A stretch of DNA of 64,000 bases from assembly GCA_022575985.1 (NCBI GenBank), contig JAKSXM010000132.1, positions 3,658,001-3,722,000 on the forward strand, given 5' to 3'. Of the stretch, positions 13,461 to 25,122 are shown piece by piece (positions within the stretch are counted from its first letter, which is position 1; every line of letters begins with the position of its first letter). This DNA comes from Anagrus nilaparvatae (lineage: Eukaryota; Arthropoda; Insecta; Hymenoptera; Mymaridae). The notes under the pieces are model-generated. The model ran no database searches, was not told the DNA's origin, and saw only the letters and a list, made by a program, of their open reading frames with translations. A program made the position numbers and the translations under genes.

Positions 13461-14106
13461 TAGTGACCCAAAAAATATAAGTAACCGATAATAATTCAAA
13501 TAAACCCGAAATTACAACTAGAGCTGAAAGATTGATTTATTTTTTTATTTCATCAGACTTACACTTCACTCAAAGGTTATTTTTTATCAGAGAAAATTAT
13601 ATTTAAGGTGGCTCCCGGTTTTAGGTCCGTAGATTTTAGGGTGTGATCAGAGGGGGGTATAACTAATTAATTAAATTATATTAATTATTTTATGGATATG
13701 CGAATATTTAGAAGTTATTATTAATAATAATGCATTTTCTTATATAATGAGTGTGGTATAAACAAAATTTTTTATTTACAAAACATTTTATTGAAAGGAG
13801 CCCACGACTAAAATTATGTGTTTATAATTTGATCGGCAACTATTGTATTTTTTTCTTGGAAAAGTTTTTACTTTTGTTAAATAACACGTGTGTACAATTT
13901 TATCTAAAAAGATTCGTTATTGAATGAGTACGAAGTAAAACAATATCAACTCCCATAAGAACGCGTGTTTAACCTTAAAAATTTTGAGTTGCTTATTTCT
14001 TTCTTAATTAACCAGGAACCTGGGTATTGTTTGGGATCAATGGATTTGTTTTTTAATTATCTTCATCTCCATTAAATTTTAGTGTCGGTTTTTTATTATA
14101 GTCTTT

Positions 14107-16646
14107 TTCTTTAGGTTATGTTAGTGTAAGGCTTGACGTGTCATTATTTTATTATAGCCTACTTCCTTAGGTTACGTTACTGTAAGGCTTGACGCGTTGT
14201 TTTTTATTATAGCCTACTTTCTTAGGTTACGCTACTGTAAGGCTTGACGTGTCATTATTTTATTATAACCTACTTCCTTAGGTTACGCTACTGTAAGGCT
14301 TGACGTGTCATTATTTTATTATAGCCTACTTCCTTAGGTTACGCTACTGTAAGGCTTGACGTGTCGTTATTTTATTATAGCCTACTTCCTTAGGTTACGT
14401 TACTGTAAGGCTTGACGTGTTGTTTTTTATTATAGCCTACTTTCTTAGGTTACGCTACTGTAAGGCTTGACGTGTCGTTATTTTATTATAGCCTACTTTC
14501 TTAGGTTACGCTACTGTAAGGCTTGACGTGTCGTTTCTTATTATAGCCTACTTCCTTAGGTTACGCTAGTGTAAGGCTTGACGAGTCGCTAATTATTATA
14601 GCCAACTTGCTTAGGTTACACTAGTGTAAAGCTTGACGTGTCGTTTCTTATTATAGCCTATTTCCTTAGGTTACGCTACTGTAAGGCTTGACGTGTCGTT
14701 ATTTTATTATAACCTACTTCCTTAGGTTACGCTACTGTAAGGCTTGACGTGTCATTATTTTATTATAGCCTACTTCCTTAGGTTACGTTACTGTAAGGCT
14801 TGACGTGTCATTATTTTATTATAGCCTACTTCCTTAGGTTACGCTACTGTAAGGCTTGACGTGTCATTATTTTATTATAGCCTACTTCCTTAGGTTACGC
14901 TACTGTAAGGCTTGACATGTCGTTTTTTTATTATAACCTACTTCCTTAGGTTACGCTACTGTAAGGTTTGACGTGTCATTATTTTATTATAGCCTACTTC
15001 CTTAGGTTACGCTACTGTAAGGCTTGACGTGTCATTATTTTATTATAGCCTACTTCCTTAGGTTACGCTACTGTAAGGCTTGACGTGTCGTTTTTTTATT
15101 ATAACCTACTTCCTTAGGTTACGCTACTGTAAGGCTTGACGTGTCATTATTTTATTATAGCCTACTTCTTTAGGTTACGTTACTGTAAGGCTTGACGTGT
15201 TGTTTTTTATTATAGCCTACTTTCTTAGGTTACGCTACTGTAAGGCTTGACGTGTCGTTATTTTATTATAACTTACTTCCTTAGGTTACGCTACTGTAAG
15301 GCTTGACGTGTCATTATTTTATTATAGCCTACTTCCTTAGGTTACGTTACTGTAAGGCTTGACGTGTCATTATTTTATTATAGCCTACTTCCTTAGGTTA
15401 CGCTACTGTAAGGCTTGACGTGTCGTTATTTTATTATAGCCTACTTTCTTAGGTTACGCTACTGTAAGGCTTGACGTGTCGTTTCTTATTATAGCCTACT
15501 TCCTTAGGTTACGCTACTGTAAGGCTTGACGTGTCGTTATTTTATTATAGCCTACTTTCTTAGGTTACGCTACTGTAAGGCTTGACGTGTCGTTTTTTTA
15601 TTATAACCTACTTCCTTAGGTTACGCTACTGTAAGGCTTGACGTGTCATTATTTTATTATAGCCTACTTCTTTAGGTTACGTTACTGTAAGGCTTGACGT
15701 GTTGTTTTTTATTATAGCCTACTTTCTTAGGTTACGCTACTGTAAGGCTTGACGTGTCGTTATTTTATTATAACTTACTTCCTTAGGTTACGCTACTGTA
15801 AGGCTTGACGTGTCATTATTTTATTATAGCCTACTTCCTTAGGTTACGTTACTGTAAGGCTTGACGTGTCATTATTTTATTATAGCCTACTTCCTTAGGT
15901 TACGCTACTGTAAGGCTTGACGTGTCGTTATTTTATTATAGCCTACTTTCTTAGGTTACGCTACTGTAAGGCTTGACGTGTCGTTTCTTATTATAGCCTA
16001 CTTCCTTAGGTTACGCTAGTGTAAGGCTTGACAAGTCGCTAATTATTATAGCCAACTTGCTTAGGTTACACTAGTGTAAAGCTTGACGTGTCGTTTCTTA
16101 TTATAGCCTACTTTCTTAGGTTACGCTACTGTAAGGCTTGACGTGTCGTTATTTTATTATAGCCTACTTCTTTAGGTTACGTTACTGTAAGGCTTGACGT
16201 GTTGTTTTTTATTATAGCCTACTTTCTTAGGTTACGCTACTGTAAGGCTTGACGTGTCATTATTTTATTATAGCCTACTTCCTTAGGTTACGCTACTGTA
16301 AGGCTTGACGTGTCGTTATTTTATTATAGCCTACTTCCTTAGGTTACGCTAGTGTAAGGCTTGACAAGTCGCTAATTATTATAGCCAACTTGCTTAGGTT
16401 ACACTAGTGTAAAGCTTGACGTGTCGTTTCTTATTATAGCCTACTTTCTTAGGTTACGCTACTGTAAGGCTTGACGTGTCGTTATTTTATTATAGCCTAC
16501 TTCTTTAGGTTACGCTAGTGTAAGGCTTGACGAGTCGCTAATTATTATAGCCAACTTGCTTAGGTTACACTAGTGTAAAGCTTGACGTGTCGTTTCTTAT
16601 TATAGCCTATTTCCTTAGGCTACGCTAGTGTAAGGCCTGACGTGTG
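14107..16646 (-). repeat. right array of 56 bp monomers (~45 copies)
   Basis: The same monomer as the left array, inverted, about three times longer. It has a higher-order repeat: rare variants recur about 502 bp (nine monomers) apart, for example CCTACTTCTTTAGG at 15161 and 15663, and TAACTTACTT at 15269 and 15771. This shows block duplication inside the array after insertion. Confidence 0.9.
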
Positions 16647-17423
16647 ATTTTTTTTATTATATACTATTTCTGAAGTGTCTTTTTTTGATGATAGACCCTT
16701 GATTATTTAGTTAATTTTTTCGAAGATTTTTTCAGCAGAAACACCGAGTACCTCGGAATCCTTTATCATTGATAAAAAATTAAAAGAATTATATTTATAA
16801 ATATTACTGTTGTTTAAATAAACCAGAACTTTATTAAGTAGATACAGGTCAATTAGAGACTAAAACAACGATAAATAATTAATATTTTACAGGCCTAAAA
16901 AAATTAGATTATAAAATTTGCTTCATGTGTGCACAAATTTTTGATCCCAAGGATTTGATATTCAAAACATAATGGTTAAAAAAATCTAATAATTTAGCTC
17001 TCAGATGTATTAAGTTATAATATTTAATTTGATTATACTTAAGCATTTATTATTATTATAAATTTTCAAATTTTATTGCTTCACATTTTTATTTAAAATT
17101 GTATAATATTGTAATCGTGCATCGGTAATGCCTGCACTAACTTCCATTAATATAAATAAATAAATAAATACTTATTAATTGGATCAAAAAAGTACCCTAA
17201 ATAAAATAAGAATCTTAAAACCTGTTTTAAAAAGAAAGAACCTATTTTTTAATTTTTTTTTAAAATTAATTTACAAATTAGTTTATGACGTGGGTTGTAG
17301 AATAATTGTTAATTAATTAGAAATGTTTTTGCAAAATAAAAATCTTATTATTCTATAAGTATATCGAGAAATCTACGTTTGCTCCTATTTTTGACAAATA
17401 AAATTAGTTAAAATAAATAAATA
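16647..17423 (-). repeat. right unique arm of the foldback element
   Basis: Inverted copy of 10813-11585. Similarity stops abruptly at about 17423, fixing the right end of the element. Confidence 0.85.
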
Positions 17424-17689
17424 TCTGTAAGAAAAAATACTATATATGTGAGACCCAGATCGTTACTGAGAACGAGGCGATGCGAGGTTTGGGTAAGATT
17501 GATCGAGCGCGAGAACAAGAGAATTTACTGCTTGTAATCATACGCCTTTTTAAATTAAATTATTTGATAAGAACATTGAGTACAAGTGTAAGAACTTTTA
17601 CATAAACGCCTATAAAACGGATTTTAAATCAGATTTGAAAGTATTTTTAGAAGTATGAAAGAATTTTAATGTTTTTTATAGTTTTTTAT

Positions 17690-17815
17690 GGATTTGAGTG
17701 GATTTGAATGGATTTGAATGGATTTGAATGGATTTGAATGGATTTGAATGGATTTGATGGATTTGCAAATCCATCAAATCCATCAAATCCCGTAAAATAC
17801 CCTCGTAAAAATACT
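17690..17815 (-). repeat. GGATTTGAATG minisatellite, right bracket
   Basis: Seven or so GGATTTGAATG units, then a hairpin centred on GGATTTGCAAATCC, then CCCGTAAAATACC, the complement of the stem at 9309-9320. Between 17430 and 17690 there is only unassigned sequence. Confidence 0.75.
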
Positions 17816-18980
17816 TGATTTACCAAATTTTTCATTATTTAACGAAAGCTCATATAAACAGTCAAGTATTTTGCAAAAGTACACTTGACCTGCAGAGAAA
17901 AATTTTAATTTTATTGTACAAAAAAATGAAGTAATTATTTCATTTTCGAGCCCGAACGTGCACTTCAAGCAACAAAATAATGCCTACCTGACCTTTTTTT
18001 TTCTGAACTTGAATATTTCAAATAAAAAAATTTCATTAAAAAAATTAACTATAAAATCGTCAATACAAATAAAAAAAAAATATGAAGAAGAAAATAAAAA
18101 ATAACGAACAATTAAGCAGAAAGCATTTTCTCGGACGATGAAATTTTCTAATACATACTGTACGTACTTCTGTATTTTTTTTTTATTCGTATATGGCAAA
18201 TGTCCAAAAAACGGCCGAGAAGATTAATCAGAACGAACGGAGTATAATGTACAGTTTGTAAAAAAAAAGGAGGAAAAGGATAGAGTGGGAGAATTTAAGA
18301 AGTTTTATAACACTGATGAATCAGCACACATTTTTACGTTGAAAAAAGAAAAAAATTCAAAAAGACAAATAATTTTTATAGGGTCGTGTTCTTGTTATTT
18401 TCTTATAAAACAGTATAAATTATGTTTTATGAAAAATTATTATATGTATTTTCTTTAACTACTAGTTTAATTTCTTTTTCTCTTTTTTTTTCTTTGTGTT
18501 AAGGAAAAGAAAAAAGTTTATATTTTTTATTTCTTGGAACTTTTTCTTTTTACAAAGAAATAAGAAAGTATTTATTAACAGAATTATAAAAATCTATTTT
18601 ATTTTCATTGTAAATTAATATTAATTATTGCTTGAGAAAATTTAATTTTTCTATTTTTTAATTAACAAAATGAGTTAGTTACTTTGAGTTTTAGGATTAT
18701 AAATTTTCTTATTTTCCCATGTTAAAAAGTAATTTTCAGAATGAAACTGAATCTATAGCTTTCTGGTGAAAACTAAAAATTTAGATTCCAGATTTTTTAG
18801 GTTAGAGCTTCTGCTATCTGTTTTAAAAACTGTAACATTTCTAGGCATGTAAAATAAATAAAAAATATTTTTTAACCCTGTATTAGAAGCGTTTATTATA
18901 ACAAATTTATTTACAGTTCCTCGGTGCTTGTCACATTTGGCAAATAACTATTTTTTCTAGACTGTAGTCACGAAAGTACG
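17816..18980. other. A/T-rich non-coding DNA
   Basis: Low-complexity sequence with minus-strand open frames at 17783-17968 and 17984-18199. These are Phe/Lys-rich, have no motif, and the first is partly made of the minisatellite. Confidence 0.55.
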
Positions 18981-18985
18981 ATTCC

Positions 18986-19352
18986 CTAGCTGCTGCGCGG
19001 CCGAGGAAATCGAAATCTTTTACTACTGCTACAGAAAAATTTTATACAGCCGGGCCCTTGTCCATAAATATGGAACGCCCCAAACCGCAGTTCTCTGATT
19101 ATCGTCCAGGAACCATGTATTTCTCGGTAGCTATGTGGAGAACTACATCACTGACGCAGAAATATAGTATATTACGAACCCGCGTCCAGAAAAGTAAAGA
19201 ATGGTCCAAATTGCACATAAAGTACCGTCCGAGGCAAAGCCAAGGTTTGTAAACTGCGATTTGGGTGATTTTTTATTTTTTGGACAAGGGTCGTATACGA
19301 TTTTTCTTCATCAGTGACGAGAAACCACATCTTTTTCGGTCACGCAGCGGCT
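18986..19352. mobile_element. imperfect hairpin element (~370 bp)
   Basis: Arms of about 70-80 bp face each other: CTGCTGCGCGGCCGAGG near 18992 pairs with the sequence ending CGGTCACGCAGCGG at 19350, and GGGCCCTTGTCC near 19042 pairs with GGACAAGGGTCG near 19279. It is GC-richer than the surroundings. The 64-codon plus-strand frame at 19058-19252 sits in its centre and shows no domain. Related phrases occur at 23.83-24.09 kb. Confidence 0.5.
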
Positions 19353-21955
19353 TAAATATAAGATTTAATATTACCTACATAAAATGAGTATTTAATTTAT
19401 GTGTTAACATATTACATATAAATTAATGTAGTTATAGTCTGCTACTGCAAAGGAATATAGCACTGCCAATTACTAAATTTTTTCTTGGTTTCCGAATTTT
19501 ATACTACCATACCATATATGCTCGATGTTTGCTTAGATGCTTATATTAGCGGGTCCGAGTAGCGATTTCCCTACGGGCAAGATCTTTTTGACGAGTGCAA
19601 AGTAACTTGAAAAATTAAAGAAAAGTATAAGGCAGACAAAATAAAAAATTTTATTTGTATCAATAACATTTAATACAGATAAGATAGTCTCCACTTTAAT
19701 TAAAAAGTTTAATATTTATGAAAATTTACTTAAAAAAATTTTTATAAAATACGATCTATTTATAGCATTCTAATCTCATTTCACTTGCGAGAAAAATTTA
19801 AATACTTTGAAACTTTACAAAAAAAGGCATCAATAGGCCCTAATGCTCGTAATTACACTAATATTAAAATTATAAGGACAGTTTGAAAAATATTTAAATA
19901 ATATGCAAAATATTCAAAACTTTTAATTATTTGGCAGAAATTAAAAATATTATTTATTTTGCTCAAAGTTTAACGTTTATATAATTTTTGCATAATAAGT
20001 CCTGCACACAAATAAAAAAATTAGACATTTACATAAATATTTTTAGTGAACCCCTCAAAAAAATTAAAAACTTTTTTGATATTTTATACACACATACAAA
20101 TATTTGCAAATGCTTGTTAGACCAGTTAAAAAACTTTCTTTAACTACCAAAAGGGAAATTTTTTTTTTTTTCTTTATTATTAAATTTTACTTCAAAAACA
20201 GAAACTGGGCCAAAATGAATTCTAATTTTAAATATTTATAGATTACACTGCTTTACATTAAAGCAAACTTTTTTACATACAAATAAATGTAATTTTAAAC
20301 TTTTTACACTTTATTTAATTTTAAAAATCTAGTTATTTTCTTAATTTTTAGTAACTTTAGAATTACTTTAATGAGAAATAAATTATTTTCCAAGTAAACA
20401 TTTTAAACTGGTGAAAAATATAAAAAAGTATTAAAAGTGAAGTTTTTTGCTTTTATAAACATTTTGTTATCTTATCTAACAAACTAAATTAGAAGTAATA
20501 TGTTACTTTGTACAGCACATTTGTTTTCTAATGAATGATCAATCTAATCCAGTTACACATCTCTTAGCTTAATTTTATGTTAATTATGACCGTTCAAAAA
20601 ACTAAAAAACTTCACATTTTTAGATTTTTTAATTTTTCTTTAAAGTATCTAATTTTATTACAAATGCATAAAAAAATTGATATTAATAAATTATTGCAAA
20701 ATTTAACGAATTTTCTTTACTAACAGAAAGTATAAAATATTATTTTTTAGAAACTCTATGAAGCTTTATATATTTTCTATAGATTTCCAGTAAAAATTCC
20801 CAGCCTATACTTTTAATAAAACTGTTATATTTAATTAAATAAAACTCCAGCTCAATAATAATAATTTATGCAAAAACCTTTATTTCATACAACACTTGTA
20901 CAGCCTATAGCTTACAAGTTTAACACAGGAAAAGTCTATAAGTATAAATTTACTTTTTTTTCAATTTAAATAATTAATTAACGTTTTATAATAAAAATCA
21001 ATATATTGCACATAACCTAAAAAAAATATTTTCATTTTTTTATTTACCTGATAAAATTGATGATTTTAATAAAACCAATTTTTTAAATTCAAAAAACTCC
21101 CACGTTTTTTTAAACCTTAATTTAACACTTTTTTATATTTAAAAATTTATTTTTATATTCCTTAAAAAATTTTGATGGCACTTGTGGATTTTTATTTTTT
21201 AAAAGTAGAATATTTTTTTTTTTTTTGTAACACTTTTTTAGATAATTTTTTTATAAGACACTTTATTTATTATTTTAATGTTTTAAGTACTTTAAAAAAT
21301 ATAATCACTTTTTTTTTAGAAAAATTCTTAGGAAAAATCAAAAAAATTTTTTTTATAAAACACAAACTAAAAATTTAAAAAAAATTTTTTTATTTATCAA
21401 CACAAGCACATTTTTTTTATCTTGATGATAATAATTTGATGATGAATTCAACTATAAAATAAAATTTTAAAAAATTACTTCAATTTTTACATTAAAAAAT
21501 CACAAAATTCACTTTCGCGAATAATTAAAAAACACCGCTTAAAAAAAAAAAACACAGGAAAAAAGCACACAGAAAATAACCTCGTGTTCCTTTTAAAACT
21601 ATCTCTATCTCTTTCTTTTCTTTAACTTATATTATGCATCGTGTATTGTAAACGTTGGATTTTCTAAACCGGTAAACATAAATAAAACAATTTTTTTTGC
21701 TAAAACTAACCTAAAAAAGCTTTATATCAAAAATTAAAATTATTTTTTAAGAATTTACCCAAAATTAATAATCAAATCAAGTTCAAAAAATTTTTTCCGG
21801 GCACAGAATCAAAAAAAAAAAGAAAAAAAAATTATGACCAAATTTTTATTAATTAATGAATAATATAAATTAAAGAAAATATTAATAAAAGCACACCTTT
21901 TTTTCTATATTTTCAAAATATATATTAAATACAATATAATATAATAACAACAATA
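19353..21955. other. A/T-rich non-coding DNA
   Basis: No supported feature apart from a short dispersed repeat near 19745-19800 (CATTTCACTTGCGAGAA). The open frame at 21172-21378 is Phe/Lys-only and not credible. Confidence 0.55.
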
Positions 21956-21959
21956 ATAA

Positions 21960-22150
21960 TAATACAAAATCGATATGGAGAGTTATTCGAGTTCACTGTG
22001 CGATTGCTCTCCGCACACTGACTATAAGGGTAGTAAACTGACGTCACAAAAGCCCCATCTTACCACGAGGAGAGCGCGTTTCACGAGTTAAAAGCGTTAA
22101 TAATTTTCTTTTTTTTTTTTTCATTTTTCCAACTGCGCATGCGCGAATTT
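21960..22150. promoter_or_regulatory. candidate promoter: CRE palindrome plus NRF1-like site
   Basis: A locally GC-richer patch in A/T-rich DNA. It holds a perfect TGACGTCA (22039-22046), the consensus bound by CREB/ATF-type bZIP proteins, and TGCGCATGCGCG (22134-22145), the core of the NRF1/Ewg palindrome. Both are typical of insect housekeeping promoters. No downstream exon could be identified on either strand, so direction and gene are unknown. The NRF1-like motif also occurs inside repeats elsewhere in this window. Confidence 0.4.
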
Positions 22151-22756
22151 TCCTTTTATATACATTTATTGGAAAATTATACATACATATATATTTTTTT
22201 TTAGATATTTTTTTAAAGATTTAATAAAGGTCAATTTTTATTTTTTTTTCTGATGAAGCGTAAAAGTGTAACATGAGAAAATGTAAAGAGGGATGTGTGT
22301 TATTATTATTATTATTCATTTGTCTTTATCCCTTTCTGTATATACTACGACTACTAAAACTCTTATTTTTTTAAAAAAAGATACATGATATGATGCAATT
22401 TACTATTGTTTATATAAAAAGAGGTTGTTGAAACGATTTTCTTTCTTTTACGTTTTTAAGTGAATGTCATTTCTAGAAGCCATACAGTTAGTGAGTTTTA
22501 GTTATTGGATGCTTAAATGTAAAAAAAAAGTTTTTATAGAGTTTCTTTATTTGCTTAAACGTAAATAATTTTAATATAATTAATGCGAATATTTTTTTAT
22601 TTTGTCTCTCGATACAGTAAAATTTCGATAGTACTTTAATTACTTTATTTATTGTTTTTATTGGATTTTTATAAAGCATTATTTACTTAAGTCTATAAAA
22701 TAATAAGTTTTATTACTATTGGTAATTTTTTTTGCAACATAAATCTTTAAGTACCA

Positions 22757-23184
22757 CATTGTAAAAAGTAACTTTCTTAGATTTACAATAAAAATAGATT
22801 TTTTTCGAAAAATTAGTGAATTTTCAAAAAATTTTGTAAATATTCGATAAAAATCGTAAATTTACGAAATTTAGTATATTATCGAAAAATTCGAGAATTC
22901 TCGATTTTTTTTAGTGATTTTACGAAAAAAGTTGTAAATTCACAACTATTTTTCGGAAATTGATAACTATTTTTTGTAAATTTTCGAAAAAGAATTGTAA
23001 ATTAACAATTTTTCTTGCGAATTCACAAAAAAAAAATCGAGAATACTTGAATTTTTTGTTAATATACTAAATTTAGTAAATATACGATTTTTTTCGAATA
23101 TTTACAAATTTTTTTGAAAATTTACTAATTTTTCGAAAATGTTCTAATTTTTTTATTAATATAAGAAAGTTACTTTTTACAGTG
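22757..23184. mobile_element. 428 bp foldback MITE, family with CACTGTAAAAAGTAAC ends
   Basis: Starts CATTGTAAAAAGTAAC and ends GTTACTTTTTACAGTG. The whole element is close to one inverted repeat, full of TTTACGAAATT/AATTTCG-like words. The same family, split by a large insertion, lies at 38697-44535, where a TA target duplication is visible. No coding capacity. Confidence 0.75.
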
Positions 23185-23839
23185 CAAGCTTGAGTTTCGC
23201 TTGAAATTTTTCTTAGATATTTTTTGTTATTAGCATTTTCTACCCTGGATGGACTAAAACACACTAAGTAGAGAATCCTCTCTAAACGTTACCCCATATT
23301 ATATTCCTTGTAATTCAGACATAGAGGGCTATGGTATTATTATGGATCCTGGAGAGCAAATGTCTGTAGTCTATTGTTTAATTTTAGCTCAAATTTATTA
23401 GGACTACTTATATTTGCCTGAGTTATTTTGTTTTTTGATACATTATGTTTTCCGCGAGTAGAAAAACTGCAATGAACTTATAGGAGTACAACCTATTACT
23501 TCTAAGTCAGATTATCAAGATAATTTTTCATCAGACTAGCTTTGAACACTGAATCATTTTTTTAAACTATATTATTTCCCTTTCTGAACATCGTGGATAC
23601 TCTTTTGAAATTAGAAAATAATTTTGTTTTTATTGACTAAAATCAAAAAAAAAAGAAATTTTGATTATCATTTATTCTCATAACTTTTTGCTTAATTATA
23701 AAGTAAACACTTTCAAAATTTTCTGGTTTCAGTTAGAAGATTTTTGACTAACAGGATTTTAAAAAAATAAAAATTAGCACATCAGTGGTCAAGTTTTTGA
23801 TTTTTTGGACATCTGAGACAGTGTAGGCTAACAGTGACC

Positions 23840-24085
23840 AAAAAGTCGAATTCAGCGGGTAATTTTACATAGAAACAACCTTGGAAACTATTTTTTCTTG
23901 TCAGGGGCCAGAAAACACGCATTTCTCGGTCGTGGCATGATTTGAAATAACGTGTTTTCTAGCTACTGACGAAGAAAAATTATGTTTTGGCCTCGGCAGT
24001 AAAAAAAGAATGTGCCAGATCGCAGTTTTCTATCCTCGCCTTCGCTTCAGATCGCAATTTACGTGCGATCAGGGCCTTTCACTAT
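23840..24085 (+). repeat. dispersed repeat related to the 19.0 kb and 49-53 kb elements
   Basis: Carries ATTCAGCGGGTAATTTTACA at about 23850, a phrase that recurs in the 49.5-53.7 kb element, plus CATTTCTCGGTCGTGGC and GATCGCAGTTTTC phrases like those at 19.1 kb. It appears to be a fragment of a family of inverted repeats. Confidence 0.4.
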
Positions 24086-24289
24086 TTTTGTGGCCTAGGA
24101 TAAAAATATACTATTAGTATACATTTAGTTAGTTTTATAAATTTATTACTAAAAACTGGCAAAGGAAACTAAAAAATTCAAATTAGCCTAATTTGGGTAC
24201 TTTTACACCTACAGGGCTAATTTGAGAGGAATCATTATATTTACCGATAAAGTGTGTAACAGGAATCATAGTAATAAAATAAGAACTTT

Positions 24290-24345
24290 TCGTCTTACGT
24301 ATATAAACTTTAGAAATCATTTCATTTGCGAGAATAATTTAATAT
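24290..24345 (+). repeat. short dispersed repeat (CATTTCATTTGCGAGAATAA)
   Basis: The same ordered phrase (CGTCTTAC, TATATAA, TTTAGAA, CATTTCATTTGCGAGA) recurs at 26570-26625, more weakly near 19745-19800, and inverted near 31990-32045. The hAT MITE at 26106 is inserted just upstream of the second copy. Confidence 0.5.
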
Positions 24346-25073
24346 GTCCACTGTCCCCGTAAAGAGTGAAAAATTATTAAGAAATATCTCAGGATTTCTT
24401 TTCTAAGCAGTGAAATTGTCTTGTGTGTATAATATAAGCTATGAGCTTACTCTGCTTGAATTCCTCTCAAGTTTAAAAAATGTTTAAAAGATATTTTTTA
24501 TAATTTATTTCGGGCTCTGGCTGTAATGCTTCTTAGAATTTTCTACACTGGGTGGATATCAATATTTAAAGCTAAAAATTATTTTACTTTTCTACCTCTT
24601 CCCTTATTATTTTCCTTTTGAATTCAGATATATAACGCCATGGTCCTTGGACTATAGATCCTAGAGTTCCCTTTCATTTAAATCGAAAAGTATATAGGAG
24701 TTTGTGCAGTTAAAGCTGAATTTCATTACAACTTCTCAATTTTCCCAAATCTTATGTCTCTATGTGATATAGACAGGTTAATTTTTTGTAATTTTTCAGT
24801 GAGCCAGTTTTGAATATTGAATTATCTTTCAGATAGTCCTTATTTCAGTTATGTAACATCTTAAGAACTTTTTTAAAATTTAAAATCAAAACAAATGAGC
24901 CTATATCCGAAAAACTTGTCCAAGTGTAGGCCGCGCACTTCGCTGATTAAATTTAAATAAATGCTGAGTATATTCTTATTTATTATTCTTATTTATTAAT
25001 TAAAATGCTGAGATGTATGGGACGCAAAAGAGTTAATGTCATCAACATTGACTCAGATTAAAGTGAGTATTGA

Positions 25074-25122
25074 TTGCTCAGTCGGTAGCACGTCAACTTT
25101 CCGATCTGAACGTTCAAGGCCT
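25074..25122 (+). repeat. tRNA-like Pol III box A/box B segment (SINE head?)
   Basis: TTGCTCAGTCGGTAGCA (25074-25090) resembles a tRNA D-arm/box A, and CGTTCAAGGCCTCGA (about 25111-25125) resembles the T-arm/box B. The acceptor and anticodon stems do not pair, so this is not a tRNA gene. A tRNA-derived SINE head is the likeliest explanation. Box B overlaps the start of the inverted repeat described next. Confidence 0.4.

Larger units (their letters stand above)
12438..14106. other. central spacer of the foldback element
   Basis: Non-coding sequence between the inverted arrays. It holds a small hairpin MITE (13323-13460) and, at 12762, a CAGGGTGGCCACGG end-like sequence. No transposase-like frame on either strand. 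Confidence 0.6.
10813..17423. mobile_element. 6.6 kb foldback-type element with tandem arrays in both arms
   Basis: The two ends are long inverted repeats of each other. About 10813-11585 reads, base for base with few differences, as the reverse complement of about 16647-17423. Inside each arm lies an array of ~56 bp monomers, inverted relative to each other, around an unrelated spacer (12438-14106). This is the architecture of foldback elements: long terminal inverted repeats with internal direct subrepeats. No transposase ORF lies inside, so it would be non-autonomous. No clean target duplication was seen; both ends run into ATTT-rich sequence. The arms are so similar that the structure must be young or maintained by gene conversion. 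Confidence 0.75.
23200..24880 (+). repeat. two diverged copies of a ~350 bp unit
   Basis: About 23225-23600 and about 24535-24860 share an ordered set of phrases: TTTTCTAC-CTGG-TGGA, CCTTGTAATTCAGA/CCTTTTGAATTCAGA, GGTCC/TGGATCCT, then GCTTTGAACACTGAATCA/GTTTTGAATATTGAATTA. They look like an old direct duplication. No coding frame survives in either. Confidence 0.45.

Noticed and set aside
11586..16646. CRISPR-like regular repeats
   Set aside because: The whole 56 bp unit repeats with no unique spacers, the arrays are mirrored, and the setting is eukaryotic; this is a satellite-like array in a foldback element.
19058..19252. 64-codon plus-strand frame as a gene
   Set aside because: It lies between the arms of a hairpin element and has no recognisable domain or splice context.
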